Below are positions 1 to 8,395 of a stretch of DNA of 37,773 nt, piece after piece. The notes under the pieces were generated by a model, which worked only from the letters and a program-made list of their open reading frames with translations, searched no databases and had not been told where the DNA came from. Source of the stretch: Mycobacterium simulans (GTDB taxonomy: Bacteria > Actinomycetota > Actinomycetes > Mycobacteriales > Mycobacteriaceae). The stretch is from positions 2,082,724 through 2,120,496 of the forward strand of contig NZ_OCVX01000003.1 of NCBI RefSeq assembly GCF_900232995.1, written 5' to 3'. Within the stretch, counting starts at the first letter, position 1. Each line of letters opens with the position of its first letter. The position numbers and the translations under genes were made by a program.

Positions 1-646
<646 letters not shown>

Positions 647-792
647 GAGTAATCTCCTTGCGACGTGATCCGAGGGTATCGCTACGCCGCGCCGCGGTCA
701 GGCGGTTGGTCAGAGGCGATAAATTGGACACAAGTGCAGGTGAAATGTGGATATTGGTCGTTGCTGAGAATATTTGGAGGTTGATCGACACC

Positions 793-806
793 CCGAACAT
801 GTTCTA
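793..806. promoter_or_regulatory. Candidate KstR operator upstream of mce4
   Basis: CCGAACATGTTCTA matches the KstR consensus TNNAACNNGTTNNA at all fixed positions except the first, and contains the perfect palindrome GAACATGTTC. KstR is the TetR-type repressor of mycobacterial cholesterol catabolism and is known to control mce4. The site lies about 95 bases before the yrbE4A start, in the 255-base gap shared with the divergent PE_PGRS gene. A second 10-bp palindrome, GAGCCGGCTC, lies at 815-824. Confidence 0.65.
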
Positions 807-901
807 GTTACTATGAGCCGGCTCACCCGATGAGCAGCGTTAGCTCTGGTCGCTGACGACATGTACATACTTCGCCGCGAACAGCAGACGGGGGGACCAG
901 G

Positions 902-1666
902 TTGATCCAACAACTTGCCGTTCCGGCCCGGGCCGTCGGCGGGTTTTTTGAAATGTCGATCGACACCGCACGTGCCGCCTTTCGGCGGCCGTTTCAGTTC
1001 CGCGAGTTTTTAGATCAGACCTGGATGGTCGCTCGGGTTTCGCTCGTTCCCACGCTGCTGGTATCGATCCCGTTCACGGTATTGGTCGCGTTTACGCTCA
1101 ACATCCTGCTGCGTGAGATTGGGGCCGCCGACCTGTCCGGCGCCGGAACGGCATTCGGCACCATCACCCAGCTGGGCCCGGTGGTGACCGTGCTCGTCGT
1201 GGCCGGTGCCGGCGCCACCGCGATCTGCGCCGATTTGGGTGCCCGCACCATCCGCGAAGAAATCGACGCGATGCGGGTGCTGGGCATCGACCCGATCCAA
1301 CGGCTCGTCGTCCCGAGAGGGTTGGCGTCGACGTTGGTCGCGTTGCTGCTCAACGGTTTGGTTTGTGCCATCGGCTTGTCCGGTGGCTACGTTTTTTTGG
1401 TCTTCCTGCAGGGCGTCAACCCGGGCGCCTTCATCAATGGGCTGACCGTGCTTACCGGGCTCCGCGAGCTGATTCTCGCCGAAGTCAAAGCACTGCTGTT
1501 CGGTGTGATGGCCGGGCTGGTCGGGTGCTATCGCGGCCTGACCGTCAAGGGCGGGCCCAAGGGCGTCGGCAACGCGGTCAACGAAACCGTTGTCTACGCG
1601 TTCATCTGCCTTTTTGTGATCAACGTTGTGATGACTGCTATCGGCGTACGAATCTCGGCGAAGTAG
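902..1666 (+). CDS. yrbE4A: YrbE4A, MlaE-type permease of the Mce4 cholesterol importer
   Basis: Integral membrane permease of the Mce4 ABC-type importer, which takes up cholesterol across the cell envelope. The 254-residue protein has the same length as I recall for M. tuberculosis YrbE4A. The MlaE family signature EEIDAMRVLGIDP lies near residues 119-131, the segment thought to contact the ATPase, and several hydrophobic helices follow (about 45-75, 90-110, 140-170, 195-250). The TTG start is chosen because a GGGGGG-rich ribosome site sits just upstream and because of the matching length. It is the first gene of a ten-gene operon. No ATPase is present; the shared MceG (Mkl) encoded elsewhere is expected to energise it. 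Confidence 0.95.
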   Translation: MIQQLAVPARAVGGFFEMSIDTARAAFRRPFQFREFLDQTWMVARVSLVPTLLVSIPFTVLVAFTLNILLREIGAADLSGAGTAFGTITQLGPVVTVLVVAGAGATAICADLGARTIREEIDAMRVLGIDPIQRLVVPRGLASTLVALLLNGLVCAIGLSGGYVFLVFLQGVNPGAFINGLTVLTGLRELILAEVKALLFGVMAGLVGCYRGLTVKGGPKGVGNAVNETVVYAFICLFVINVVMTAIGVRISAK

Positions 1667-1695
1667 GCGAAGTAACAGACGATGGCGGGAGCGCG

Positions 1696-1713
1696 ATGGT
1701 GAGCATGGGATGA
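1696..1713 (+). other. Five-codon leader ORF overlapping the yrbE4B start
   Basis: ATG GTG AGC ATG GGA TGA follows a GGGAG motif at 1687-1691. Its stop codon overlaps the yrbE4B start as ATGA. The Shine-Dalgarno-like motif is well spaced for this mini-ORF and too far (about 18 bases) from the yrbE4B ATG, so translation of yrbE4B may be coupled to the leader. This is inferred from spacing only. Confidence 0.35.
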
Positions 1714-2552
1714 GTTACGACGCCACTATCCGCTTTCGCCGAATCATGTCGAGGCTGCAGGGGCCGGTCGACAACTTTGGCGAGCAGGCGTTGTTCTTCG
1801 GCGAAACCGTGCGGTATGTCCCCAACGCGATCACCCGCTACCGGAAGGAGACGATCCGGAACGTTGCCGAGATGACGCTCGGCGCGGGGGCACTCGTCAT
1901 GATCGGCGGCACCGTCGGTGTAGCGGCGTTTCTGACGCTGGCATCCGGTGGCGTGATCGCGGTGCAGGGCTACTCGTCGCTGGGCGACATCGGTATTGAG
2001 GCGCTGACCGGATTCCTCTCGGCCTTCCTTAATGTCCGGGTGGTCGCGCCGGTCATTGCCGGTATCGCGCTGGCCGCCACCATCGGTGCCGGCGCCACCG
2101 CACAACTGGGCGCCATGCGGGTATCCGAGGAGATCGACGCCGTCGAATGCATGGCGGTGCACTCGGTTTCGTATCTGGTGTCCACTCGGCTGGTTGCCGG
2201 CCTGATCGCGATCATCCCGCTGTATTCGCTGTCGGTGCTTGCCGCGTTCTTCGCGGCCCGGTTCACCACGGTGTTCATCAATGGACAGTCCGCGGGTCTG
2301 TACGACCACTACTTCAATACCTTCCTTATTCCATCCGACCTGCTGTGGTCGTTCCTGCAAGCCATCGTGATGGCAATCGCGGTGATGCTGGTGCATACCT
2401 ACTACGGCTACAACGCCACCGGTGGGTCTGTCGGAGTCGGTATCGCGGTCGGCCAGGCGGTGCGGACTTCGTTGATCGTGGTGGTGGTCATTACCCTGTT
2501 CATTTCGCTCGCTGTTTACGGGGCGTCCGGCAACTTCAACCTTTCGGGATAA
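1710..2552 (+). CDS. yrbE4B: YrbE4B, second permease of the Mce4 importer
   Basis: Partner permease of YrbE4A; the two are expected to form the transmembrane core of the Mce4 transporter. It has 280 residues, as I recall for H37Rv YrbE4B. The MlaE-type motif appears as VSEEIDAVECMAVHSV near residues 139-154. Hydrophobic segments flank it (about 50-85, 108-130, 165-195, 210-235, 245-272). The start overlaps the stop of a five-codon leader, and the gene begins 43 bases after yrbE4A. The mce4A start follows only 4 bases after the stop, which supports co-transcription. Confidence 0.95.
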   Translation: MSYDATIRFRRIMSRLQGPVDNFGEQALFFGETVRYVPNAITRYRKETIRNVAEMTLGAGALVMIGGTVGVAAFLTLASGGVIAVQGYSSLGDIGIEALTGFLSAFLNVRVVAPVIAGIALAATIGAGATAQLGAMRVSEEIDAVECMAVHSVSYLVSTRLVAGLIAIIPLYSLSVLAAFFAARFTTVFINGQSAGLYDHYFNTFLIPSDLLWSFLQAIVMAIAVMLVHTYYGYNATGGSVGVGIAVGQAVRTSLIVVVVITLFISLAVYGASGNFNLSG

Positions 2553-2556
2553 CACC

Positions 2557-3759
2557 ATGGCAGCAGGCGGATCTCGACGCACCGCGGCGCGGGTCGCCGC
2601 GGCGCTGCTGGGCGGCCTGCTCGTGGCGTCCGCGGTCTTGACGTACCTGTCCTACACCGCGGCCTTCACCTCGACCGACACTGTCACCGTTTCGTCGCCG
2701 CGGGCCGGGCTGGTGATGGAGAAGGGTGCCAAGGTCAAGTACCGGGGCATCCAGGTCGGCAAGGTCGAAGACATCAGCTACAGCGGTGAGCAGGCGCGGC
2801 TGAGGCTGGCCATCAACAGCAACGAGTTGCACTTCATCCCGTCCAACGCCACTGTGCACATCGCCGGCAACACCATCTTCGGCGCGAAGTCGGTGGAATT
2901 CATCCCACCGACCGGCGCGCCGGCGGGCTCCCTGCGTCCGGGCGCCCGCGTCGAGGCCTCGGCTGTACAGCTGGAAGTCAACACCTTGTTCCAGTCGCTA
3001 ATCGACCTACTGCACAAGATCGACCCCGTCGAACTCAACGGGACACTGAGCGCGCTGTCGGAGGGGCTGCGTGGCCATGGCGACGATTTGGGCGCGCTGC
3101 TGTCGGGCCTGAATACTCTTACGCGCCAAGTCAACCCGAAGCTGCCCGCCCTGCAGGAGGATTTCCGCAAGGTAGGCGTCGTGACCGGCTACTACGCCGA
3201 CGCCGCCCCCGACCTGAACACCGTGTTCGACAACCTGCCGACGATCAACAAGACCCTCGTGGACCAGCAGAACAACCTCAACAACACGCTGTTGGCCACC
3301 ATCGGGCTGGCCAACAACGCCTACGAGACGCTGGAGCCGGCCGAACAGGACTTCATCGCCGCCATCAACCGGCTGCGGGCCCCGCTCAAAGTGGCCGGCG
3401 ACTACTCACCGGAATTCGGATGCCTCTTCGCTGGTATCGATCGCGGTGTCAAGGAGTTCGCCCCGCTGCTCGGCGTCCGCAAGGCCGGCCTGTTCACGTC
3501 GTCGAGCTTCGTGTTGGGCGCGCCTTCGTACACCTATCCGGAGAGCCTGCCGATCGTGAACGCCTCCGGGGGTCCGAACTGCCGCGGGTTGCCCGACATC
3601 CCGACCAAACAGACCGGCGGGTCGTTCTACCGCGCGCCATTCCTGGTCACCGACAACGCCCTGATTCCGTATGAGCCGTTCACCGAGGTTCAGGTCGACG
3701 CGCCGTCGACGTTGCAGTTCTTGTTCCATGGCGCCTTCGCGGAACGGGACGACTTCTGA
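2557..3759 (+). CDS. mce4A: Mce4A, substrate-binding/tunnel protein of the Mce4 complex
   Basis: Member of the Mce/MlaD family, whose six subunits (A-F) are thought to form a periplasm-spanning tunnel carrying cholesterol to the YrbE permease. The 400 residues equal the recalled M. tuberculosis length. An N-terminal membrane anchor covers residues 13-35. The MlaD domain spans about 40-120, with the typical GxxVKYRGIQVGKVEDI segment and NTIFGAKSVEFIPP. A long helical, Asn/Leu-rich region follows (about 125-290), with a C-terminal Mce4-type domain holding Cys residues near 289 and 343. The last base of its TGA stop is the first base of mce4B (TGATG). Confidence 0.95.
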   Translation: MAAGGSRRTAARVAAALLGGLLVASAVLTYLSYTAAFTSTDTVTVSSPRAGLVMEKGAKVKYRGIQVGKVEDISYSGEQARLRLAINSNELHFIPSNATVHIAGNTIFGAKSVEFIPPTGAPAGSLRPGARVEASAVQLEVNTLFQSLIDLLHKIDPVELNGTLSALSEGLRGHGDDLGALLSGLNTLTRQVNPKLPALQEDFRKVGVVTGYYADAAPDLNTVFDNLPTINKTLVDQQNNLNNTLLATIGLANNAYETLEPAEQDFIAAINRLRAPLKVAGDYSPEFGCLFAGIDRGVKEFAPLLGVRKAGLFTSSSFVLGAPSYTYPESLPIVNASGGPNCRGLPDIPTKQTGGSFYRAPFLVTDNALIPYEPFTEVQVDAPSTLQFLFHGAFAERDDF

Positions 3760-4811
3760 TGGCGGGCGAGGGTATGCCATCGCATCGGTCGATGGTGATC
3801 AAGGTCAGCGTTTTTGCGGTGGTCATGCTGCTGGTGGCCGCGGCCCTGGTGGTGGTATTCGGTGACTTCCGGTTCGGTCCGGAGACCAGTTACCACGCCA
3901 CCTTCACCGACGTGTCGCGGTTGAAGGCGGGTCAGAAGGTGCGCATCGCCGGAGTGCCGGTCGGTGCAGTCAAGGGTGTCAAGCTCAACCCGGACAACAC
4001 CATTGACGTGGAGTTCGGCGTCGACAAGCGCTACACGCTGTACTCGTCGACGCGTGCGGTGATCCGGTACGAAAACCTGGTCGGCGACCGGTTTCTGGAG
4101 ATCACGTCGGGGCCGGGCGAGCTTCGCAAGCTGCCCCCAGGCGCGACCATCAACGCCCAACACACCCAGCCCGCCCTGGACCTCGATGCGCTGTTGGGCG
4201 GGCTGAAGCCGGTGCTCAAGGGCCTGGACGCGGACAAGATCAACACGATCAGCAGCGCGGTCATCGAGCTGCTGCAGGGGCAAGGTGGGGCACTGGCCAA
4301 TGTGCTCGCCGATACCAGCGCATTCTCGTCGGCGCTGGGTAGACGCGACCAGCTCATCGGCGACGTGATCAACAACCTCAATACGGTGCTGGGGACCATC
4401 GACCAGCGCAGCGCTCAATTCAGCGCCAGCGTCGACCAGCTGCAGCAGCTGATCACTGGGCTGGCCAAGAACAAGGACGCGATCGCCGGTGCTATCCAGC
4501 CGCTTTCGTCGACGACGACGGATCTGACTGAGCTGCTGAGGAATTCGCGCCGGCCGTTGCAGGGCATCCTGGAAAACGCTCGGCCGCTGGCCACCGAACT
4601 GGATAACCGCAAGGCAGAGATCAACAACGACGTCGAGCAACTGGGCGAGGACTACCTGCGCCTGGCCGCGCTTGGCGCCTACGGGTCGTTTTTCAACATT
4701 TACTTCTGCACCGTGACGATCAAGATCAACGGGCCGGCCGGTAGCGACATCCTGATCCCCTTTGGCGGCCAGGTGGATCCCAGTAAGGGGAGGTGCGCTT
4801 TTGTCAAATAG
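3759..4811 (+). CDS. mce4B: Mce4B, Mce4 complex subunit
   Basis: Second Mce/MlaD subunit of the cholesterol importer, 350 residues, the length recalled for H37Rv Mce4B. The membrane anchor is at about residues 11-35, the MlaD domain at 42-120 (AGQKVRIAGVPVGAVKGVKL), and a helical region with repeated Asn/Gln/Leu heptads extends to about 300. The C-terminus has a Cys pair (FFNIYFCTVTIKI and GRCAFVK). The start ATG overlaps the mce4A stop by one base. Its own end overlaps mce4C by 11 bases, so translational coupling is likely along this part of the operon. Confidence 0.95.
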   Translation: MAGEGMPSHRSMVIKVSVFAVVMLLVAAALVVVFGDFRFGPETSYHATFTDVSRLKAGQKVRIAGVPVGAVKGVKLNPDNTIDVEFGVDKRYTLYSSTRAVIRYENLVGDRFLEITSGPGELRKLPPGATINAQHTQPALDLDALLGGLKPVLKGLDADKINTISSAVIELLQGQGGALANVLADTSAFSSALGRRDQLIGDVINNLNTVLGTIDQRSAQFSASVDQLQQLITGLAKNKDAIAGAIQPLSSTTTDLTELLRNSRRPLQGILENARPLATELDNRKAEINNDVEQLGEDYLRLAALGAYGSFFNIYFCTVTIKINGPAGSDILIPFGGQVDPSKGRCAFVK

Positions 4812-5874
4812 CAAGCCAAGCAGTAAGCACGACCGCGACCCGCTGCGGACCGGCATCTTCGGTCTGGTGGTGGTGGTCTGCGTCGTCCTCATCGCTTTCG
4901 GCTACGCCGGGCTGCCGTTCTGGCCGCAGGGCAAGACGTACGAGGCCTACTTCTCCGACGCGGGCGGTATCACACCCGGTAACGCGGTTTTGGTGTCGGG
5001 TTTCAAAGTCGGCAAGGTGTCGGACGTGAGCCTGGCCGGCAACAGCGCCAAGGTCACCTTCAACGTGGACCGCAAGGTCGTCATCGGTGACCAGTCCCTG
5101 GCCGCGATCCGGACCGACACCATCCTCGGTGAGCGCTCGATTTCGGTGACCCCGGCCGGCACCGGCCGTGCGACGACGATTCCGTTGAGCCGGACCACGA
5201 CGCCCTACACGCTTGCCGGCGCCCTTGAGGATCTGGGCGAAAACGCGAACAACCTGAACAAACCGCAGTTCGAGCAGGCCTTGAAGGTGCTCACCGAGAC
5301 GCTGCACGACGCCACCCCGAGCCTGCGCGGCGCTCTGGACGGCGTGACGACGCTATCTCGCACACTGAACACCCGTGACGAGGCTCTAAAAGGGCTGCTG
5401 GCGCACGCCAAGACGGTGACATCGGTGTTGTCCGAACGCGCCGCACAGGTCAACAAGCTCGTCGATGACGGCAATCAATTGTTCGCCGCGCTCAGTGAAC
5501 GTCGTGCGGCTCTCGGTCAGCTGATCGCGGGGATCGACGATGTCTCGGCACAGATTTCCGGCTTTGTCGCCGACAACCGCAAGGAGTTCGGGCCGGCTCT
5601 GAACAAGCTCAACCTGGTGCTGAGCAACCTCAACGAGCGTCGCGACTACATCACTGAGGCCCTCAAGCGGCTACCCCCGTACGCGACCACCTTGGGCGAG
5701 GTGGTCGGCTCCGGGCCCGGATTCAATGTCAACGTCTTCGGCGCCATACCAGCGCCACTGGTAGGGGTAATGTTCGACGCGGTTTTCCAGCCGGGCAAGC
5801 TGCCGGACAGCCTCGCCGATTACCTGCGCGGAATGATTCAAGAACGCTGGATCATTAGGCCGAAGTCACCATGA
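4801..5874 (+). CDS. mce4C: Mce4C, Mce4 complex subunit
   Basis: Third Mce/MlaD subunit. The reading frame is open further upstream, but the TTG at 4801 is chosen: AGGGGAGG at 4786-4793 gives a strong ribosome site, and the resulting 357 residues equal the recalled H37Rv length. A membrane anchor lies at about 18-38. The MlaD domain runs from about 45 to 125 (GNAVLVSGFKVGKVSDVSL). A long coiled region follows (about 140-300), including the Leu-rich FEQALKVLTETLHD. The C-terminus is Pro/Gly rich and ends WIIRPKSP. The gene overlaps mce4B by 11 bases and mce4D by 4 bases (ATGA). Confidence 0.93.
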   Translation: MSNSKPSSKHDRDPLRTGIFGLVVVVCVVLIAFGYAGLPFWPQGKTYEAYFSDAGGITPGNAVLVSGFKVGKVSDVSLAGNSAKVTFNVDRKVVIGDQSLAAIRTDTILGERSISVTPAGTGRATTIPLSRTTTPYTLAGALEDLGENANNLNKPQFEQALKVLTETLHDATPSLRGALDGVTTLSRTLNTRDEALKGLLAHAKTVTSVLSERAAQVNKLVDDGNQLFAALSERRAALGQLIAGIDDVSAQISGFVADNRKEFGPALNKLNLVLSNLNERRDYITEALKRLPPYATTLGEVVGSGPGFNVNVFGAIPAPLVGVMFDAVFQPGKLPDSLADYLRGMIQERWIIRPKSP

Positions 5875-7235
5875 CGACGCCACGACGTTTCGGCAGCAGG
5901 GGGCTGCGCACCGTCACCATCGTCGCGCTGGTCGTGGCGCTGATCGGTGGTGCCTACGCGCTGTTCTCCGCGGAAAGCGGCGGCCGAAAATTAACCGCCT
6001 ACTTCACCTCTGCCGTCGGGCTATATCCCGGAGATCAGGTCCGCATCCTCGGTGTGCCAGTGGGCGAAATCGACAGCATCGAGCCGCGCCCATCCGACGT
6101 CAAGATCACCATGTCGGTGTCCAAGGATCTCAAGATTCCTCCGAACGTCCAGGCCGTCATCATGTCGCCAAACCTGGTGGCGGCGCGGTTCATTCAGCTC
6201 ACTCCGGCATATACCGGCGGAGCGACACTGCCCGACGGCGCTAGCATCGACCTGACCCGCACCGCGGTCCCGGTGGAATGGGACGAGGTCAAGGAAGCGC
6301 TGACCAAACTGTCCGTTCAGCTCAGTCCGGCGGCCGGCGAGTTGCAGGGCCCGCTTGGGGCGGCGATCAACCAGGCCGCCGACACCCTCGACGGCAAGGG
6401 CGACTCGTTCCACAGCGCACTGCAGGAGCTTTCGCAAGTCGCTGGGCGCCTTGGGGATTCACGCAACGATATCTTCGGCACCGTCAAGAACCTGCAGGTA
6501 CTAGTCGACGCGCTGGCGGAGAGCAACGAACAGATCGTCCAGTTCGCCGGACACGTGGCATCAGTGTCGCAGGTGCTCGCCGACAGCTCGCGCAACCTGG
6601 ACAACACGCTGGGAACGCTCAACCAGGCGCTCTCGGATATCAGAGGGTTCCTGCACGAGAACAACTCGACGTTGATCGAAACGGTCAACCAGCTCAATGA
6701 CTTTGCTCAGACCCTGAGTGACCAGAGCGAGAACATTGAGCAGGTCTTGCATGTGGCGGGCCCGGGGATCGCCAACTTCTACAACATCTACGACCCCGCG
6801 CAGGGCACCTTGAATGGTCTGCTGTCGCTCCCCAACTTCATGAATCCAGTGCAATTCATCTGTGGGGGCTCCTTCGACACCGCGGCCGGGCCATCGGCGC
6901 CCGACTACTTCCGGCGTGCCGAGCTCTGTCGCGAGCGGCTGGGACCGGTGCTGCGCCGGCTCACGGTGAACTACCCGCCGATCATGTTCCACCCGATCAA
7001 CACCATCACGGCGTACAAGGGCCAGATCATCTACGACACCCCGGCCACTCAGGCCAAAGCGGAGACACCGATTCCGGAGCTGACGTGGATACCGGCGAAG
7101 CCGACGCCTGCGACGTCCAATCAGACCGATCTGCAGGCGTTGCTGGTGCCGCAAGCACCCGGACCGCCGGGGTACGGCCCGTTGCCCGGACCTCCGCCCG
7201 CGACGCCGCTGCCCCCCGAGCAGGGAGGCGGCTGA
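5871..7235 (+). CDS. mce4D: Mce4D, Mce4 complex subunit
   Basis: Fourth Mce/MlaD subunit, 454 residues against about 451 recalled for M. tuberculosis. The membrane anchor is near residues 13-33. The MlaD domain spans about 38-120, with GDQVRILGVPVGEIDSI. A long coiled region with many Leu/Asn/Gln follows to about 300 (NLQVLVDALAESNEQ). The C-terminal Mce region contains CGGSFDTAAGPSAPDYFRRA and ends in a Pro/Gly-rich tail (about 425-454), common in mycobacterial MceD. The start overlaps the mce4C stop (ATGA) and its stop overlaps the lprN start (TGATG). Confidence 0.95.
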   Translation: MTTPRRFGSRGLRTVTIVALVVALIGGAYALFSAESGGRKLTAYFTSAVGLYPGDQVRILGVPVGEIDSIEPRPSDVKITMSVSKDLKIPPNVQAVIMSPNLVAARFIQLTPAYTGGATLPDGASIDLTRTAVPVEWDEVKEALTKLSVQLSPAAGELQGPLGAAINQAADTLDGKGDSFHSALQELSQVAGRLGDSRNDIFGTVKNLQVLVDALAESNEQIVQFAGHVASVSQVLADSSRNLDNTLGTLNQALSDIRGFLHENNSTLIETVNQLNDFAQTLSDQSENIEQVLHVAGPGIANFYNIYDPAQGTLNGLLSLPNFMNPVQFICGGSFDTAAGPSAPDYFRRAELCRERLGPVLRRLTVNYPPIMFHPINTITAYKGQIIYDTPATQAKAETPIPELTWIPAKPTPATSNQTDLQALLVPQAPGPPGYGPLPGPPPATPLPPEQGGG

Positions 7236-8386
7236 TGAACCGAATCTGGTTGCGCGGCAACGTGTTAGCTGCCAGTAGCGTAATGCTGGCTGGTTGCAGT
7301 TTCGGCGGGCTGAACTCGCTGGCGCTACCCGGTACCGCCGGCCATGGAGATGGCGCGTATTCGATCATCGTCGAAATGCCCGACGTTGCGACGCTGCCGC
7401 AGAACTCGCCGGTCATGGTCGACGACGTCACCGTGGGCAGTGTCGCCGGAATCTCGGCCGAGCAACGGCCCGACGGATCATTTTATGCCGCAGTGAAGTT
7501 GGCGCTGGACAAGAATGTGGTGCTGCCGGCCAACGCGATCGCCAAGGTCTCCCAGACGTCGCTTTTGGGTTCGCTGCACATCGACCTGGCCGCGCCGACC
7601 GACCAACCCCCGAAGGGCAGGCTGGTCGACGGGTCGAGAATCGCAGAGTCCCACACCGGCCGCTATCCCACCACCGAGGAGGTGTTCTCCGCGCTCGGCG
7701 TGGTGGTCAACAAAGGCAATGTCGGTGCGCTGGAAGAGATCACCGACGAGACCTACCAAGCGGTGGTGGGCCGGAAGGGTCAGTTCGTCGACCTGATTCC
7801 CAGGCTCGCGGAGTTGACGGCGGGACTCAACAGGCAGGTCAACGACATCATCGACGCGGTCGACGGGCTGAACCGGTTCTCCGCGATCCTGGCGCGTGAC
7901 AAGGACAATCTGGGCCGAGCGCTGGACACATTGCCGGAAGCGGTTCGGGTGCTCAACAAGAACCGCGACCACATCGTCGATGCATTCGCGGCTTTGAAGA
8001 AGCTGGCGATGGTCACTTCGCACGTGCTCGCCGAAACCAAGGTGGACTTCGCCGCCGACCTCAAAGACATGTATTCGGTTGTCAAGGCGCTCAACGACAG
8101 TCGCAAGAATTTCGTCACCTCGTTGCAGATTTTGCTGACGTTCCCGTTCCCGAACTTCGGCATCAAGCAGTCCGTGCGCGGCGACTATCTCAACGTGTTC
8201 ACCACGTTCGACCTGACGCTGCGCCGGATCGGTGAGACGTTCTTCACCACGGCATACTTCGACCCGAACATGGCGCACATGGCCGAGATCCTCAACCCGC
8301 CCGACTTCCTCGTCGGCGAACTGGCCAACCTGTCCGGACAGGCGGCCGACCCGTTCAAGATTCCGCCTGGTACGGCGACACAGTAG
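7235..8386 (+). CDS. lprN: LprN (Mce4E), lipoprotein subunit of the Mce4 complex
   Basis: The lipoprotein member of the six Mce subunits. The ATG at 7235 is chosen over the longer open frame because it overlaps the mce4D stop (TGATG), has GGGAGG just upstream, and starts a signal peptide ending in the lipobox LAGC with the modified Cys at residue 21. The product is 383 residues, about the recalled length. The MlaD domain follows at about 40-125 (NSPVMVDDVTVGSVAGIS), then a helical region (about 140-300) and the typical MceE C-terminus. mce4F begins 9 bases downstream after a GGCGGAAAG ribosome site. Confidence 0.95.
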   Translation: MNRIWLRGNVLAASSVMLAGCSFGGLNSLALPGTAGHGDGAYSIIVEMPDVATLPQNSPVMVDDVTVGSVAGISAEQRPDGSFYAAVKLALDKNVVLPANAIAKVSQTSLLGSLHIDLAAPTDQPPKGRLVDGSRIAESHTGRYPTTEEVFSALGVVVNKGNVGALEEITDETYQAVVGRKGQFVDLIPRLAELTAGLNRQVNDIIDAVDGLNRFSAILARDKDNLGRALDTLPEAVRVLNKNRDHIVDAFAALKKLAMVTSHVLAETKVDFAADLKDMYSVVKALNDSRKNFVTSLQILLTFPFPNFGIKQSVRGDYLNVFTTFDLTLRRIGETFFTTAYFDPNMAHMAEILNPPDFLVGELANLSGQAADPFKIPPGTATQ

Positions 8387-8395
8387 GGCGGAAAG

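Noticed and set aside
1638..2582. 314-codon minus-strand open frame over yrbE4B
   Set aside because: Antisense shadow of a clear membrane permease; GC-rich codon structure keeps the opposite frame open.
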